A stretch of 64,000 bases of DNA. Source: Trichobilharzia regenti (Eukaryota; Platyhelminthes; Trematoda; Strigeidida; Schistosomatidae). Positions 49,518 to 58,885 of this stretch are shown piece after piece. The position numbers and the translations under genes were made by a program. The first letter of the stretch is position 1; the number at the start of each line of letters is the position of its first letter. The DNA is taken from contig OX235263.1 of assembly GCA_944472135.2 (NCBI GenBank), forward strand, positions 29,751,379 through 29,815,378. Direction: 5' to 3'. The notes under the pieces were generated by a model that worked only from the letters and a program-made list of their open reading frames with translations, was not told the origin of the DNA and ran no database searches.

Positions 49518-52289
49518 TCATATTTCGATGACTTGCACGTAACGTTTAGGCCAATGGACTCGTCTACCAGATCGTGTTGTTTTCGCAGGCTTCTCTGTCG
49601 ACGTTGAAGCTTGTGTAGATGTAGGTGTTGGCACGTCGTTCAGCTGGTTCTTATCGTTGACTTCGAAATCGTCGAGGAACGCTGGTTTGACTCTGTCGAT
49701 ACTGATGGCTTCTGTTTTATTCAATCTTTCTATCGTGATAACTTTCGCGTTTCTGTTTAGAACTTTGAATGGGCCATCGTAAGCGGGTTGAAGTGGTCGT
49801 TGTACACCTTCTCTCCTGACGAAGACGTGAGTACAATCTGTCAGTTGTGACGGGATGTATGACGCTCGTTCCTGCTGACGTGGAATTGATATCTTTAGCT
49901 CGTTCATGTGTCGTTTTAGCTGATGCACGTAACCAGTCATATCGTGTGGAACTTTGTTACCCGGGGTGAAAAATTCTCCTGGTAATCGTAATGTTGTTCC
50001 GTAGACTAGTTCGGAAACACAGCAGCCAATATCTTTCTTTATAGTAGCTCGTATACCAAGTAATACTAGTGGAAGTTTGGTTGACCAATCGTTTCGAGTC
50101 AAAGAAGCAGCGAGTGCAGCCTTGAGTTGTCGATGAAATCGTTCAACCATACCGTTGGAACTAGGATGATACGCTGTTGTTCGTATTCGTTTAATGCCTA
50201 GTAATTCCGTTAGTTGGTCAAACAGTCGGCTTTCAAACTGAGCACCTCTGTCTGTAGTGATAATTGATGGGACACCAAAGTTGGCTATCCAGTTTTCGAC
50301 TAAAGCTTTAGCTACCGTTTCAGCTGAGACGTCGATTAATGGAACTGCTACTGGCCAACGAGTAAATCTGTCAATGCAGGTTAGAATATAGTTGAAACCA
50401 TTGGAAGGAGGCAGTGGACCAACTATGTCTACATGTACGTGGTCAAATCTAGCGTCGGGGTTAGGGAAGCGACCAAGTGGTGCTTTGGTGTGCCCGTTGA
50501 TTTTGACTCTTTGACAAGACAAGCAATTTCGTGTCCACTTCTTAACGTCGCTGTTAATGTTTGGCCAGATAAATCTTTCTCTTAGTAGCTTGGTAGTAGC
50601 GCTAACACCAGGATGCGACAAGTTATGTAACTTCTCGAATACTGTATGTCTCATAGCTGTTGGAATGAAAGGTCGATATTTACCTGTAGAGGTGTCGCAG
50701 ATAACTTTTGTCGTGCCGAAAGGAATTGCCTCGAGGTTCAAAGATGTTGTTTTAGAAGACATGATCTTTTTGAGTTCGACGTCCTCTCGTTGTAAGTTTG
50801 AGAGGTGTTCATAGTCAATGTCTGGGCATACAATGTTATCAATGTGCATACGTGGCAAAGCGTCTGCTACTTCATTGTTTTTACCCTTGACTTGTCGCAG
50901 ATCGGAGTTGACTTGGGGTGTATACTCGCGGTGTCGTATTTCGCGCGGAGAGTAATTAACCTGCTTTACTGATAAGGCTTTCATTGGAGCTTTATGGTCT
51001 GTTGATTGGATAGATGGTTGTAGAATGTCAGGAAACTGATCTGCCGAGTCGGTATATGGAGGTGCTGGTTTGCGTGTGACCATCAAGTTCAGCGATGATG
51101 CACGGCTAATCGTACCAGCGATGTACCTTCTATTGAGCGAGTCTATTAGCTTAGGACTAACCGGATCAACCAGCAGTTTGTGTTGCTGTAGGAAATCTAT
51201 ACCAAGGATTGGGGATGGAACGTCTGCGATGATGAAAGACCAATCATAGGTATTCTGCAGACCAAAATCTAAAGTCATTCGTTTACTACCATATGTAACA
51301 ATATTAGACTTATTAACGGGTTGGAGCGTAACTGCAGGGTCAGGATGTTGACGTTCCTGCGTAGTCGGAGGGAGAACACCAACCTCTGCTCCTGTGTCGA
51401 CTAAGAACGTAGTACCGGTGTTTCTATCTGTTACGTAAAACAAACGACTGCTAGATCGTAGATTGCCAACAGTAGAAGTTTTCATACATGATGATATATC
51501 TTTTGGCTTAGCCTGAAAGTTGCAAGGTGAACGACACCGTCGTGCATTATCTCCGTAACTACGGTGGTACCAGCAAATAGTATCGTGATGTCGTGACGTG
51601 CTGGGTGATCGAGAAAGACGTCGACGAGACGAGCTTCTAGAACGGCTTGGTCGTGTGCGTGTGGTCAGTGCTGCTAACTGACTCAGTACGGTGTCGACTT
51701 TGTGTTCTAGCGCCTGTATCCTGTCGTCAGTGTCTGGCATTCTGCTGGTGGAAGCAACAGATTGAGGTGTTGACCTCTCATACATGCGATCTGCGATTTT
51801 GGCAAGCTTCTCAATGTCAATGTCGTCATCTCCATAAGCAAGAACTTGTTGAATGTTTGCAGGAAGTCGTCGCAACCAAATTTGGTAAAAGAGACTTTTG
51901 TCGATATCCCTTCCTGCTACTAGGCTTTGCATGTGCCTCATGAGTTGTGATGGGGTTTTATCGCCTAGCTCTACGTTGCTTAACAAACGATCGAGTGCTT
52001 GCCTATCAGAAAGTGAAGTGCATCGAAGTACTTCTTCTTTCAACTTGTCGTAAGGAGCGTCTGTGCTGGGCTGAACTATGTGTTGTCGAACCTGTTCGGC
52101 GATTTCGTCTGGTAGTACTGTACTCAATATGCCAAATTTAACCGTCTGTGACGTAAGCTTATTGGCAGTGAAATAATTTTCCAGTCGTGCAAACCAAAGA
52201 TGGGAGTCTTTGGGCCTAAAAACTGGTACAGTAAGAGAAATGGTACCAACAGATCCCAGCTGTAAGGTATCAGGGGTATCGGAAGACAT
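49518..52289 (-). CDS. Gag-protease-integrase polyprotein of the RT-deleted element
   Basis: The frame is open from 52427, but the likely start is the ATG at 52289 (MSSDTPDTL...), giving about 923 residues; the 46 residues before it look like translated leader. Order: Gag capsid-like region; arginine/serine-rich stretch; CX2HX9CX3C zinc knuckle; protease with [10 protein letters not shown]; then a jump from the protease/RT linker (FPDILQP) straight into the RNase H TDHK motif and its tail (VADALPRM). After that comes a complete integrase: H-H and CLSC zinc residues, D of HVDIVGP, D of TTDRGAQF, E of GMVERF with a D-35-E spacing, and a GPF chromodomain-like tail ending near SIDRVKPAF. The whole RT (YxDD) and most of RNase H are gone, yet no stop or shift occurs. 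Confidence 0.88.
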   Translation of the reverse strand: MSSDTPDTLQLGSVGTISLTVPVFRPKDSHLWFARLENYFTANKLTSQTVKFGILSTVLPDEIAEQVRQHIVQPSTDAPYDKLKEEVLRCTSLSDRQALDRLLSNVELGDKTPSQLMRHMQSLVAGRDIDKSLFYQIWLRRLPANIQQVLAYGDDDIDIEKLAKIADRMYERSTPQSVASTSRMPDTDDRIQALEHKVDTVLSQLAALTTRTRPSRSRSSSRRRLSRSPSTSRHHDTICWYHRSYGDNARRCRSPCNFQAKPKDISSCMKTSTVGNLRSSSRLFYVTDRNTGTTFLVDTGAEVGVLPPTTQERQHPDPAVTLQPVNKSNIVTYGSKRMTLDFGLQNTYDWSFIIADVPSPILGIDFLQQHKLLVDPVSPKLIDSLNRRYIAGTISRASSLNLMVTRKPAPPYTDSADQFPDILQPSIQSTDHKAPMKALSVKQVNYSPREIRHREYTPQVNSDLRQVKGKNNEVADALPRMHIDNIVCPDIDYEHLSNLQREDVELKKIMSSKTTSLNLEAIPFGTTKVICDTSTGKYRPFIPTAMRHTVFEKLHNLSHPGVSATTKLLRERFIWPNINSDVKKWTRNCLSCQRVKINGHTKAPLGRFPNPDARFDHVHVDIVGPLPPSNGFNYILTCIDRFTRWPVAVPLIDVSAETVAKALVENWIANFGVPSIITTDRGAQFESRLFDQLTELLGIKRIRTTAYHPSSNGMVERFHRQLKAALAASLTRNDWSTKLPLVLLGIRATIKKDIGCCVSELVYGTTLRLPGEFFTPGNKVPHDMTGYVHQLKRHMNELKISIPRQQERASYIPSQLTDCTHVFVRREGVQRPLQPAYDGPFKVLNRNAKVITIERLNKTEAISIDRVKPAFLDDFEVNDKNQLNDVPTPTSTQASTSTEKPAKTTRSGRRVHWPKRYVQVIEI

Positions 52290-52560
52290 GATACAATTCG
52301 TAGAAAAATGGTTTAACAGTAACAAAATAGCAAAAACAATGCACACAAAGAATATGGCAAAACCGAAAAACATGCAATGCGGGTGCTTACCACAGATTAC
52401 TGCAAGTTGTGCAATGAGAAAGCACAAGAATGACCTCGAAATGTCTATTATATGTATATATATCCGATAAAGTTAGAGTTTAATTAATCTAGCAAGTGTA
52501 ATGCTGCGTCCGGGTGATCAAAAGGTCGTTGGACTCAACACGTGATCGTCGCAGGTGAAA

Positions 52561-52709
52561 AAGTTGTCGTTGCGATGGACAATTTGTCGTCGGGGTCGAA
52601 ATTTGTCGTTGGGGTCAACAATTCGTCATCGGGGTGAACCAGTTATCGTCAAGGATACCAATTTGTCGTCGATGTCGAAATTGGTCGTCGACGTCGGGCT
52701 CACCAATTT
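52561..52709 (-). repeat. ~20-bp degenerate tandem repeats in the element leader
   Basis: Seven or so imperfect units of the form AATTTGTCGTCGGGGTCGA (plus strand), with a period near 20 bp, run up to the LTR. Each unit on the minus strand resembles the primer-binding site (CACCCCGATGAC, CGACCCCGACGAC). Confidence 0.7.
52687..52705 (-). other. Primer-binding site, Trp-tRNA-like
   Basis: Four bases inside the 5' LTR the minus strand reads TGGTGAGCCCGACGTCG. This matches the complement of a tRNA-Trp 3' end (TGGTGACCCCGACGTG) except for the seventh base and the tail. tRNA-Trp priming is typical of the CsRn1/Boudicca clade. Confidence 0.7.
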
Positions 52710-53012
52710 TGTTGCGTGCGTTTTCTGACTAAACTGCTGTACACATATATTCTACGTATCTCTTCGTTCTTATTGATGTGCGCAGACGTTGTGGCTACTC
52801 GACACCCACAACGTAAATCAAAAGGCACTTGTGAAGAATACGAATATGTATTGAAGCAGTAGTCAAATTCGAAATTGTGTAACAAGGTAATATTCAACAG
52901 TGAATGGACAAGTATTTACGGAGTATATACAAAATCGGTCTGTATACACATATAATGCAAGTATACAAATTAGAATAAAAAGCGTGTTTACGGCTGGTAT
53001 AGGGGTACTACA
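52710..53012 (-). repeat. 5' LTR of the RT-deleted element
   Basis: Begins TGTAGTACCCC and ends CGCAACA on the minus strand. It matches the other LTR at 48801-49101 apart from about seven substitutions and a two-base indel. Confidence 0.93.
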
Positions 53013-53016
53013 ATAC

Positions 53017-53617
53017 ATACAACATCACTCATGTCACACCAGGAACACCATACAATCTACTCCCACTGGCTCCACAAACAACACCATCTACACACTGAGA
53101 GAAGACGCTGAGTGTGAGGAGAGGTGAGCTGAGGTGAGACGAGATGAGAAGAGAAGAGATGACCAGATGACAAAGAGACACTGAAGAGACATGACACGCA
53201 TGACAAGCTGTCTACATTGACAAGAGTCGAATAGGTATGAAGGGTGGTTTGTTGAATCAGACCATCAGGGTGTAGTACTGTGTGAGACTTGAGGAGTATT
53301 AGTGCAGGAGAATCGAGTGCACACACCTCATGTGGATTAGAGGAGAATATTGTCAATGTGTGCATAGCAGTGTATGTGTGCTTGACTTTGAATTTGTGGG
53401 AATGAGAGACAGGCATGGTGTGTTCCATAGTGACAGGAAGTGAGAGATTGTGGAGTGGAGTGAGAGGCAGTTTGTCAATTAGTCAGCTTCTAGGCGTCCG
53501 TCTGTGTGTGTGCGTGTGTTTACGTGTGTGGTGATGAGGTGAGGTTTTTGTGCTACCTGGTGAGTACATTTATCTGTGTGGTTTTGGTTGTAGTTGTAGT
53601 TGAAGTTGAAGTTTTAT
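53017..53617. repeat. Array spacer fragment trapped between the two LTR elements
   Basis: Continues the array unit from the ATAC duplication to the (GTAGTT)n block. It is clearly more divergent than the same segment elsewhere: about nine substitutions in the ~115 bp after position 53160, where other units agree with each other. Its GT-rich tract is also shorter. Confidence 0.85.
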
Positions 53618-53955
53618 TGTGGTGAGTGCAGGCTGCTAGCCGATTGGTTGGCACTAATCTACGTTAAGGTCTAGGTCACTAATATGGGCCGTGAGAAAAT
53701 ATGAACAAGGCTGAGTCAACAACCAATCACAGCAAAGTTAACGTGGCAAAATATGATTCGCAGATAGAGAACTCTATTTGTCAAGGAATCCCGAAACAAC
53801 CAATCAGAAGCCTGCGTTTGTCTACCTAACTTCTGATAAACAACCAATCAGATGACTGCGCTTGTCTATAATAATGTAGTTGAAATATGTATAAATACGT
53901 GTTGATTTTCATAATAAAACGATCTGTTGCTTCGCCCTTGTCTTCTGTTGTTACA
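53618..53955 (+). repeat. 5' LTR with promoter signals
   Basis: Contains three CCAAT boxes in the shared context CAACCAATCA (near 53726, 53797 and 53841), an inverted ATTGG near its start, a TATA box (GTATAAATACG, ~53889) and a polyadenylation signal AATAAAA (~53912). This is a compact CCAAT/TATA promoter followed by a poly(A) signal, as expected for U3-R. Confidence 0.9.
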
Positions 53956-53973
53956 TTTGGTGTCGCTGCCTCC
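53956..53973 (+). other. Primer-binding site of the Gypsy element
   Basis: TTTGGTGTCGCTGCCTCC follows the 5' LTR. TGGTGTCGCTGCC has the form of a complement to a tRNA 3' end (…ACCA). Which tRNA was not determined. Confidence 0.55.
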
Positions 53974-53978
53974 AGAAA

Positions 53979-54740
53979 ATGAAGATCCCGTGGCCAGCTG
54001 CGTTTGAAGAAGGAGACATAAGGAGCTTCTTACGTGACTTCGAGGCTGTTGCTGAGCTGGTGGGTGTCAAGGAGCAGGCAGCGAAGGCAGTTGTCTTGGG
54101 GACGCTGTTGAGAGGCCGAGCGAAGGCTGCATATGACAGCGTAGACAGGTCAAATGGCACAGCGTCTTGGAAGAAATTGGTTGAACGACTAGTGTCCGAG
54201 TTTGACAGCGAAACAGACAGACAGCTAGCAATGCAGCAGTTCCGGTCAATGAAGCTTGGACCTGATGGAGACCCGCTAGTGTTGGCGGTGAAACTGACTA
54301 ATCTACTTCGACGCGCGCTTCCCACTTTAGATGAAGAATCAGAAGCGCAGTTACTGTCTTCCCAATTCATCGAGAGTGTCCCAGACCACATTTCTCAGCG
54401 ATTACAACTGGTTAACGCAACGCAGCCGATGGATATTAGCGAGCTGGCGAAGGTGACCAGACAGCTGCTGAGCACAACGGTAGCCGCTATAGACCAACCA
54501 AAACCAAACGAATATGAGCAGAAAATTGAAGCATTGCAGCGGGAAGTGGCGGCGTTAAAGTTGGCTGATAGAAAAGACCGGTGTTTTGAATGCGGTAAGC
54601 CGGGACACTGGAGAAGATACTGCCCAGAAAGGCGAAAAAGAAAAAATTTCAGACGGTATAATGCTTGTTCTTTCTTTCGTATGAACCTAGATTTAGTGGG
54701 GGCTATTGAGAAAGGGCTCTGTATTCGAAGTTGCGAGTGA
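53979..54740 (+). CDS. Gag polyprotein of the Gypsy element
   Basis: 253 residues starting at an ATG six bases after the primer site (MKIPWPAAFEEGD). The body is a capsid-like helical region with the retrotransposon-gag layout (FLRDFEAVAEL..., SWKKLVERLVSEF..., ALPTLDEESEAQLL...). A coiled region EQKIEALQREVAALK (~residues 180-194) leads into a CX2CX4HX4C zinc knuckle with C202, C205, H210 and C215, followed by a basic tail. It packages the element RNA into particles. The stop at 54738-54740 lies inside the start of pol, in a different frame. Confidence 0.92.
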   Translation: MKIPWPAAFEEGDIRSFLRDFEAVAELVGVKEQAAKAVVLGTLLRGRAKAAYDSVDRSNGTASWKKLVERLVSEFDSETDRQLAMQQFRSMKLGPDGDPLVLAVKLTNLLRRALPTLDEESEAQLLSSQFIESVPDHISQRLQLVNATQPMDISELAKVTRQLLSTTVAAIDQPKPNEYEQKIEALQREVAALKLADRKDRCFECGKPGHWRRYCPERRKRKNFRRYNACSFFRMNLDLVGAIEKGLCIRSCE

Positions 54741-57700
54741 ATGATCGAGAAGTAGTATGTTTGATAGATACAGGGGCGGCCGTGTCGTTAATAGATAAGA
54801 ATTTATGTAAGAGTGTTAGCCCGTGTTCATTGACAGTACAAACAGTAGGCGGGTATGTGTTGCGTATCACGGGTAGATCGAACTGTACGGTCGTTGTTGG
54901 TGGCTGCGAGGTGACGTTTCCTTTCATTGTTGTACCCGAACTACAGCGAACGATATTAGGAGCGGATTTTCTGCGTGAGATTGGTGCCATAATCGACACG
55001 CAAGCGAACGTGGTGGTCACGAAATACGGGCATATCAACATGTATGAGACCAGCGAGATAGCAGCGATTAAGCTGCCGACGGTACACAATGTGACAGAGT
55101 TAATTAGTAAATACGATCATCTGTTCACTGGAGATGGCGACCCATACGGTTATTGCGATAAGGTGAATCATGAAATTCCGTTAAGTGATCCGAAAGTAAG
55201 GTCATTTACAACGCGAAGAGTTCCATGTCATCTGGAAGGCGAAGTGGAGCGACAAGTGCAAGAGATGTTAAAAGATGACATTATTGAGGAAGCTGATAGC
55301 CCGTACAACTCTCCAGTGCTGTTAGTAAAAAAAGCGAATGGGAAGTATAGATTCTGTGTTGATTTTCGACAGTTAAACAGTATGACAGAGTTAAGACCGT
55401 GTGCCATGCCAACAGTGGTAGAAACTTTAGATCGCCTACAAGGTGCGAATGTGTTTTCGGTTCTCGATCTTCGCTCAGGATACTGGCAGATACCGATAAA
55501 ACAAGGTGATAGAGATAAGACGGCTTTCATCGTGGGTCAGACACAATATCGATTTAAACGCATGCCGTTTGGACTAGCAGGTGCACCGTTTACGTTCAGA
55601 CGACTGATGAAGCTATTACTTAGGAACTTGAAAAACGTGGAGGTTTATGGTGATGATCTCGTCATATACAGTCAAAACGAAAACGATCACGTCAACCATG
55701 TAGAAGCCGTGCTGCGACGCATCGAAGAGTTTGGACTACGCGTCAACAAAACCAAGTCCCAGATAGCCAAAAAGAATGTTACTCTGTTGGGACATAAAGT
55801 GGGAAATGGTGAGATTAAACCACTGCCGGAGAAAATTTTGACGATTAAAACGATTCCAGCCCCGAATTCAAAGAGAAAACTGAGACAATTCTTGGGTAGA
55901 GCAGCGTTTTATAGCCGCTTCGTGAAGAACTTCAATGAGATAGCAGCCCCTCTATACAGGCTACTAGGTGAGCCAAAGTTTGTTTGGTCGGAAGAATCGC
56001 AGAGGACATTCGACAGAATTAAACAGCTGCTCGACCACCAACAAATGACGCTAAAACTACCTGTGCCAGGAAGACAGTTCACAGTGTGCACAGATGCCAG
56101 TGACTACGCTATAGGTGCGGTCCTAAGACAGGACGAGGGAATCGTTGAGTATGCCAGTAGGGTTTTGACACTCGCAGAGAGAAAGTATTCAACGATAGAG
56201 AAAGAATGTTTAGCAATGGTATGGGCAGTCGACAAATGGAGACCTTATTTACTCGGCCGGCGGTTCCACATCGAAACTGATCATAAGCCGCTACAATTTT
56301 TGAAGACAGCGAGAGACCCACGGGGGAAGTTGTCACGGTGGATGTTGCGTCTTCAGGAGTACGATTTTACGATCTCACACGTTCCTGGAAGTGAAAATGT
56401 CTTGGCAGATTTGTTATCGAGACCAGAAGATGAGTCTGAGTTGCCCGAGGTCGCTTACGGAGTGCATGCAGTAGAACAAGACCCACTAAGACTTGCACGT
56501 AGGCAGAGGTTGGACGATACGCTGAATACAGTAATACAGGTGATCACCAACGGAATAGAAGTGGATCAAACTACGGCGAGTAAGGAGCTAACCACACTAC
56601 TCAGACAGAGGGATCGACTCAGAGTGAATGCCTACGGGACTCTGACCTGGCGAGAGAACGACGGAAGCTGGCTGGCTGTCATACCTCAATCGTCGCGCCA
56701 CGACATGATAGAAGAATGTCACCAGCTAGCGCATACAGGCGTGGCCAGAACGACCGATCTCCTAAGACAAAGTATGTACTGGCCAGGTATGAGAGAAGAC
56801 GTAGCAAGATACGTACTTGGATGTCCACGGTGCCAGCTGATGAAAGGTGACCGGTGTATACGACCACCACTTCAGTCGATTCCAGTTACCGCGATAGGTG
56901 ACTTGTGGTCCGTAGATGTCATGGGTCCATTTCCTCAGACATCCAATGGTAATCAGTACCTCTTGGTGATGACGGAACACGCGACACGATGGGTAGACGC
57001 CGTAGCAATCCCAGACCAACGTGCAAGAACCGTGACAGATGCAGTAGTTAGACACATTGTTGCAGACCACGGCGTACCGAAGACAATACTGACAGACCAA
57101 GGTCCCTGTTTCGAGAGTGAAGAGTTTACTTCCCGTTTGCAACAGCTGGGCATCAAGAGGATCAGAACGACCCCATACCATCCACAAACGAATGGCCTAA
57201 CGGAGAGAAACAACCGTACACTGAAGGAGTGGCTGGCCTCGAAGGGCGGGAACTGGGAAACGGAGCTTCCACTGATTTTACTAACACATCGGGCTACCAC
57301 TCAGGAAACAACGAAGAAGTCACCCTTCCAACTGATGTATGGTAGAAAACCACGATTACCGGTACACAATGAGACCTGGCCCATGCACCAAAAGTGGAGT
57401 ACGACGAAATTAAAAGCAGAGAGGAAAGAGGCAGTCAAGAATGTAATACGGAAGCAGCGCAGTGATGTCATGAAGTCTCAGATGAAAGAAAGGACGCAGT
57501 GCATTACCTTTGCAGTCGGGGACCAAGTGAAGTGTAGAGACAGGAGATATACAGTTGGAGGCGGGCTAGGTTCACGGAAACTCCTTCCAAAGTGGGAAGG
57601 ACCATACACAATCACAAAAAGACGGGGTCAAGTATATACCATCCGAAGAGGTGATAAACAGAAACGAGTTAACGCCAGTCAGCTCCAAAGATGGGTACAG

Positions 57701-57817
57701 TGGGACAAGCCGGTCAGTAACAATCCTCAACTAGAGGATGTAGCACCCAGAAGGTCGGAACGTCTGCGCACGAAGCTATTTGACGGGGGGACGAGTGTGG
57801 TGAGAGCAGGCTGCTAG
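54710..57817 (+). CDS. Pol polyprotein of the Gypsy element (protease, RT, RNase H, integrase)
   Basis: Open in the -1 frame relative to gag from 54710 (previous stop TGA 54707-54709) to 57817. There is no ATG early on; the first usable codon often quoted is a TTG at 54731, so entry by -1 frameshifting inside 54710-54740 is more likely. Counting from 54731: protease LIDTGAAVSL (D13); RT with FCVDFRQLN, SVLDLRSGYWQ, MPFGLAGAP and YGDD at 306-309; RNase H with CTDASDYAIGAVL and TDHKPLQFL; integrase with H-H-C-C zinc residues (~660-700) and the D,D35E triad (~729, 788, 824); C-terminal GPY-like module (WEGPYTI). All catalytic residues looked for are present, so the product could be active. No canonical XXXYYYZ slippery heptamer was found in the overlap. 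Confidence 0.92.
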   Translation, partial: ERALYSKLRVNDREVVCLIDTGAAVSLIDKNLCKSVSPCSLTVQTVGGYVLRITGRSNCTVVVGGCEVTFPFIVVPELQRTILGADFLREIGAIIDTQANVVVTKYGHINMYETSEIAAIKLPTVHNVTELISKYDHLFTGDGDPYGYCDKVNHEIPLSDPKVRSFTTRRVPCHLEGEVERQVQEMLKDDIIEEADSPYNSPVLLVKKANGKYRFCVDFRQLNSMTELRPCAMPTVVETLDRLQGANVFSVLDLRSGYWQIPIKQGDRDKTAFIVGQTQYRFKRMPFGLAGAPFTFRRLMKLLLRNLKNVEVYGDDLVIYSQNENDHVNHVEAVLRRIEEFGLRVNKTKSQIAKKNVTLLGHKVGNGEIKPLPEKILTIKTIPAPNSKRKLRQFLGRAAFYSRFVKNFNEIAAPLYRLLGEPKFVWSEESQRTFDRIKQLLDHQQMTLKLPVPGRQFTVCTDASDYAIGAVLRQDEGIVEYASRVLTLAERKYSTIEKECLAMVWAVDKWRPYLLGRRFHIETDHKPLQFLKTARDPRGKLSRWMLRLQEYDFTISHVPGSENVLADLLSRPEDESELPEVAYGVHAVEQDPLRLARRQRLDDTLNTVIQVITNGIEVDQTTASKELTTLLRQRDRLRVNAYGTLTWRENDGSWLAVIPQSSRHDMIEECHQLAHTGVARTTDLLRQSMYWPGMREDVARYVLGCPRCQLMKGDRCIRPPLQSIPVTAIGDLWSVDVMGPFPQTSNGNQYLLVMTEHATRWVDAVAIPDQRARTVTDAVVRHIVADHGVPKTILTDQGPCFESEEFTSRLQQLGIKRIRTTPYHPQTNGLTERNNRTLKEWLASKGGNWETELPLILLTHRATTQETTKKSPFQLMYGRKPRLPVHNETWPMHQKWSTTKLKAERKEAVKNVIRKQRSDVMKSQMKERTQCITFAVGDQVKCRDRRYTVGGGLGSRKLLPKWEGPYTITKRRGQVYTIRRGDKQKRVNASQLQRWVQWDKPVSNNPQLEDVAPRRSERLRTKLFDGGTSVVRAGC

Positions 57818-58133
57818 CCGATTGGTTGGCACTAATCTACGTTAAGGTCTAGGTCACTAATATGGGCCGTGAGAAAATATGAACAAGGCTGAGTCAACAA
57901 CCAATCACAGCAAAGTTAACGTGGCAAAATATGATTCGCAGATAGAGAACTCTATTTGTCAAGGAATCCCGAAACAACCAATCAGAAGCCTGCGTTTGTC
58001 TACCTAACTTCTGATAAACAACCAATCAGATGACTGCGCTTGTCTATAATAATGTAGTTGAAATATGTATAAATACGTGTTGATTTTCATAATAAAACGA
58101 TCTGTTGCTTCGCCCTTGTCTTCTGTTGTTACA
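57796..58133 (+). repeat. 3' LTR of the Gypsy element
   Basis: Near-identical partner of 53618-53955. The coding frame of pol runs into it and stops at 57817. A G-rich polypurine tract (GACGGGGGGACGAG, 57782-57795) precedes it directly. Confidence 0.92.
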
Positions 58134-58585
58134 GTAGCAGTAGTTGTAGTTGTAGTTGTAGTTGTGATTCAGGATGTTGAATCGGCGACAAATGATCTTA
58201 TTCGCCATATTCATCATCATGATGATGATGATGATGATGATGTTGTGTTTTGTTAATGTGATGTGGTTGTTGTGAATTGAGTGAGTAGACAATGCATTTT
58301 GATGGTGGTTTATGGATTGATGTGTAATGATGATTGTTGGTCGTTGGTGGAATGATTCGACGGGCTTGCATGATGTAGTCATAGTGAATGTAGATTGTTG
58401 AGGTTTGGTTTGTGGGTGAGTTGTTGAATGAAAGAGTGATTGATTGAGTGATTGAATGAGGGTGTGTGTTATCATTTGAAGTGTGAGTAATAAGAAGATG
58501 GGATGATGAATGTGAAGCGATGTGATGTGAAAATGGTGTGATTGTGTAGTGTTTGTGTTTTTGGTTGATGGTTGGTTGTATGGTG
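58134..58585. repeat. Array spacer between the Gypsy 3' LTR and SRP copy 6
   Basis: Resumes the unit inside the (GTAGTT)n block, with GTAGCAGTAG replacing the usual start, and runs through the (GAT)n tract into the TGAG-rich stretch. Confidence 0.85.
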
Positions 58586-58885
58586 AAAAGAGGAGGCGGT
58601 CTCCACGCGCGGACCGGGCTGTCACATGGCCACCATTCACAGGCGCTATCCCGCTACCGCACCACGCGGGGACTTTTGCCTGCTGGGTTTCCCCCCTGGG
58701 CCGGTGCGCCCCTCCTTAGTCGACCTGGACAACCCGTCCTCCGACAGGTCATCCATATCGGCGCCGTGCTTAGCGTGGACGCCCGATCAACATGAGCAGC
58801 CATATGCCAGAACTCCCGGTCCCGCGAAATTCCGCACCCTGGCCTCCAAGTAGCTAGATTACAGGCGTACGCCACCACGCCCAGC
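58586..58885 (-). ncRNA. SRP RNA (7SL), array copy 6
   Basis: Gene unchanged from copy 1. This is the first copy to the right of the two LTR insertions; the 3' LTR of the Gypsy element ends 453 bp before it. Confidence 0.93.

Larger units (their letters stand above)
48801..53012 (-). mobile_element. Boudicca/CsRn1-like LTR retrotransposon, RT-deleted
   Basis: A 4.2-kb element with LTRs of 301 bp (48801-49101) and 303 bp (52710-53012), each TG...CA bounded on the coding strand. It is flanked by a perfect 4-bp duplication ATAC (48797-48800 and 53013-53016). Removing the element and one ATAC restores the array spacer exactly. The LTRs differ at about seven bases and a 2-nt indel, so the insertion is not the newest. 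The CHCC Gag knuckle and the Trp-tRNA-like primer site place it in the CsRn1/Boudicca clade of Ty3/Gypsy elements. It is shorter than a full element of that clade because reverse transcriptase is missing. Confidence 0.93.
53618..58133 (+). mobile_element. Intact-looking Ty3/Gypsy LTR retrotransposon
   Basis: A 4.5-kb element with 338-bp LTRs (53618-53955 and 57796-58133; TGTGGTGAG...GTTGTTACA). Only one difference between them was seen (T/A at LTR base 10), so it is young. Gag and pol are uninterrupted. It sits in the (GTAGTT)n block of an array spacer, where the flanks are too repetitive to show a clear target duplication (left TTAT, right GTAG). The RT and integrase look Ty3/Gypsy; a closer family (Gulliver or Saci type, say) was not settled. 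Confidence 0.93.

Noticed and set aside
54703..57300. Minus-strand open frames opposite pol
   Set aside because: Shadows of a long coding frame with all expected RT and integrase motifs on the plus strand.
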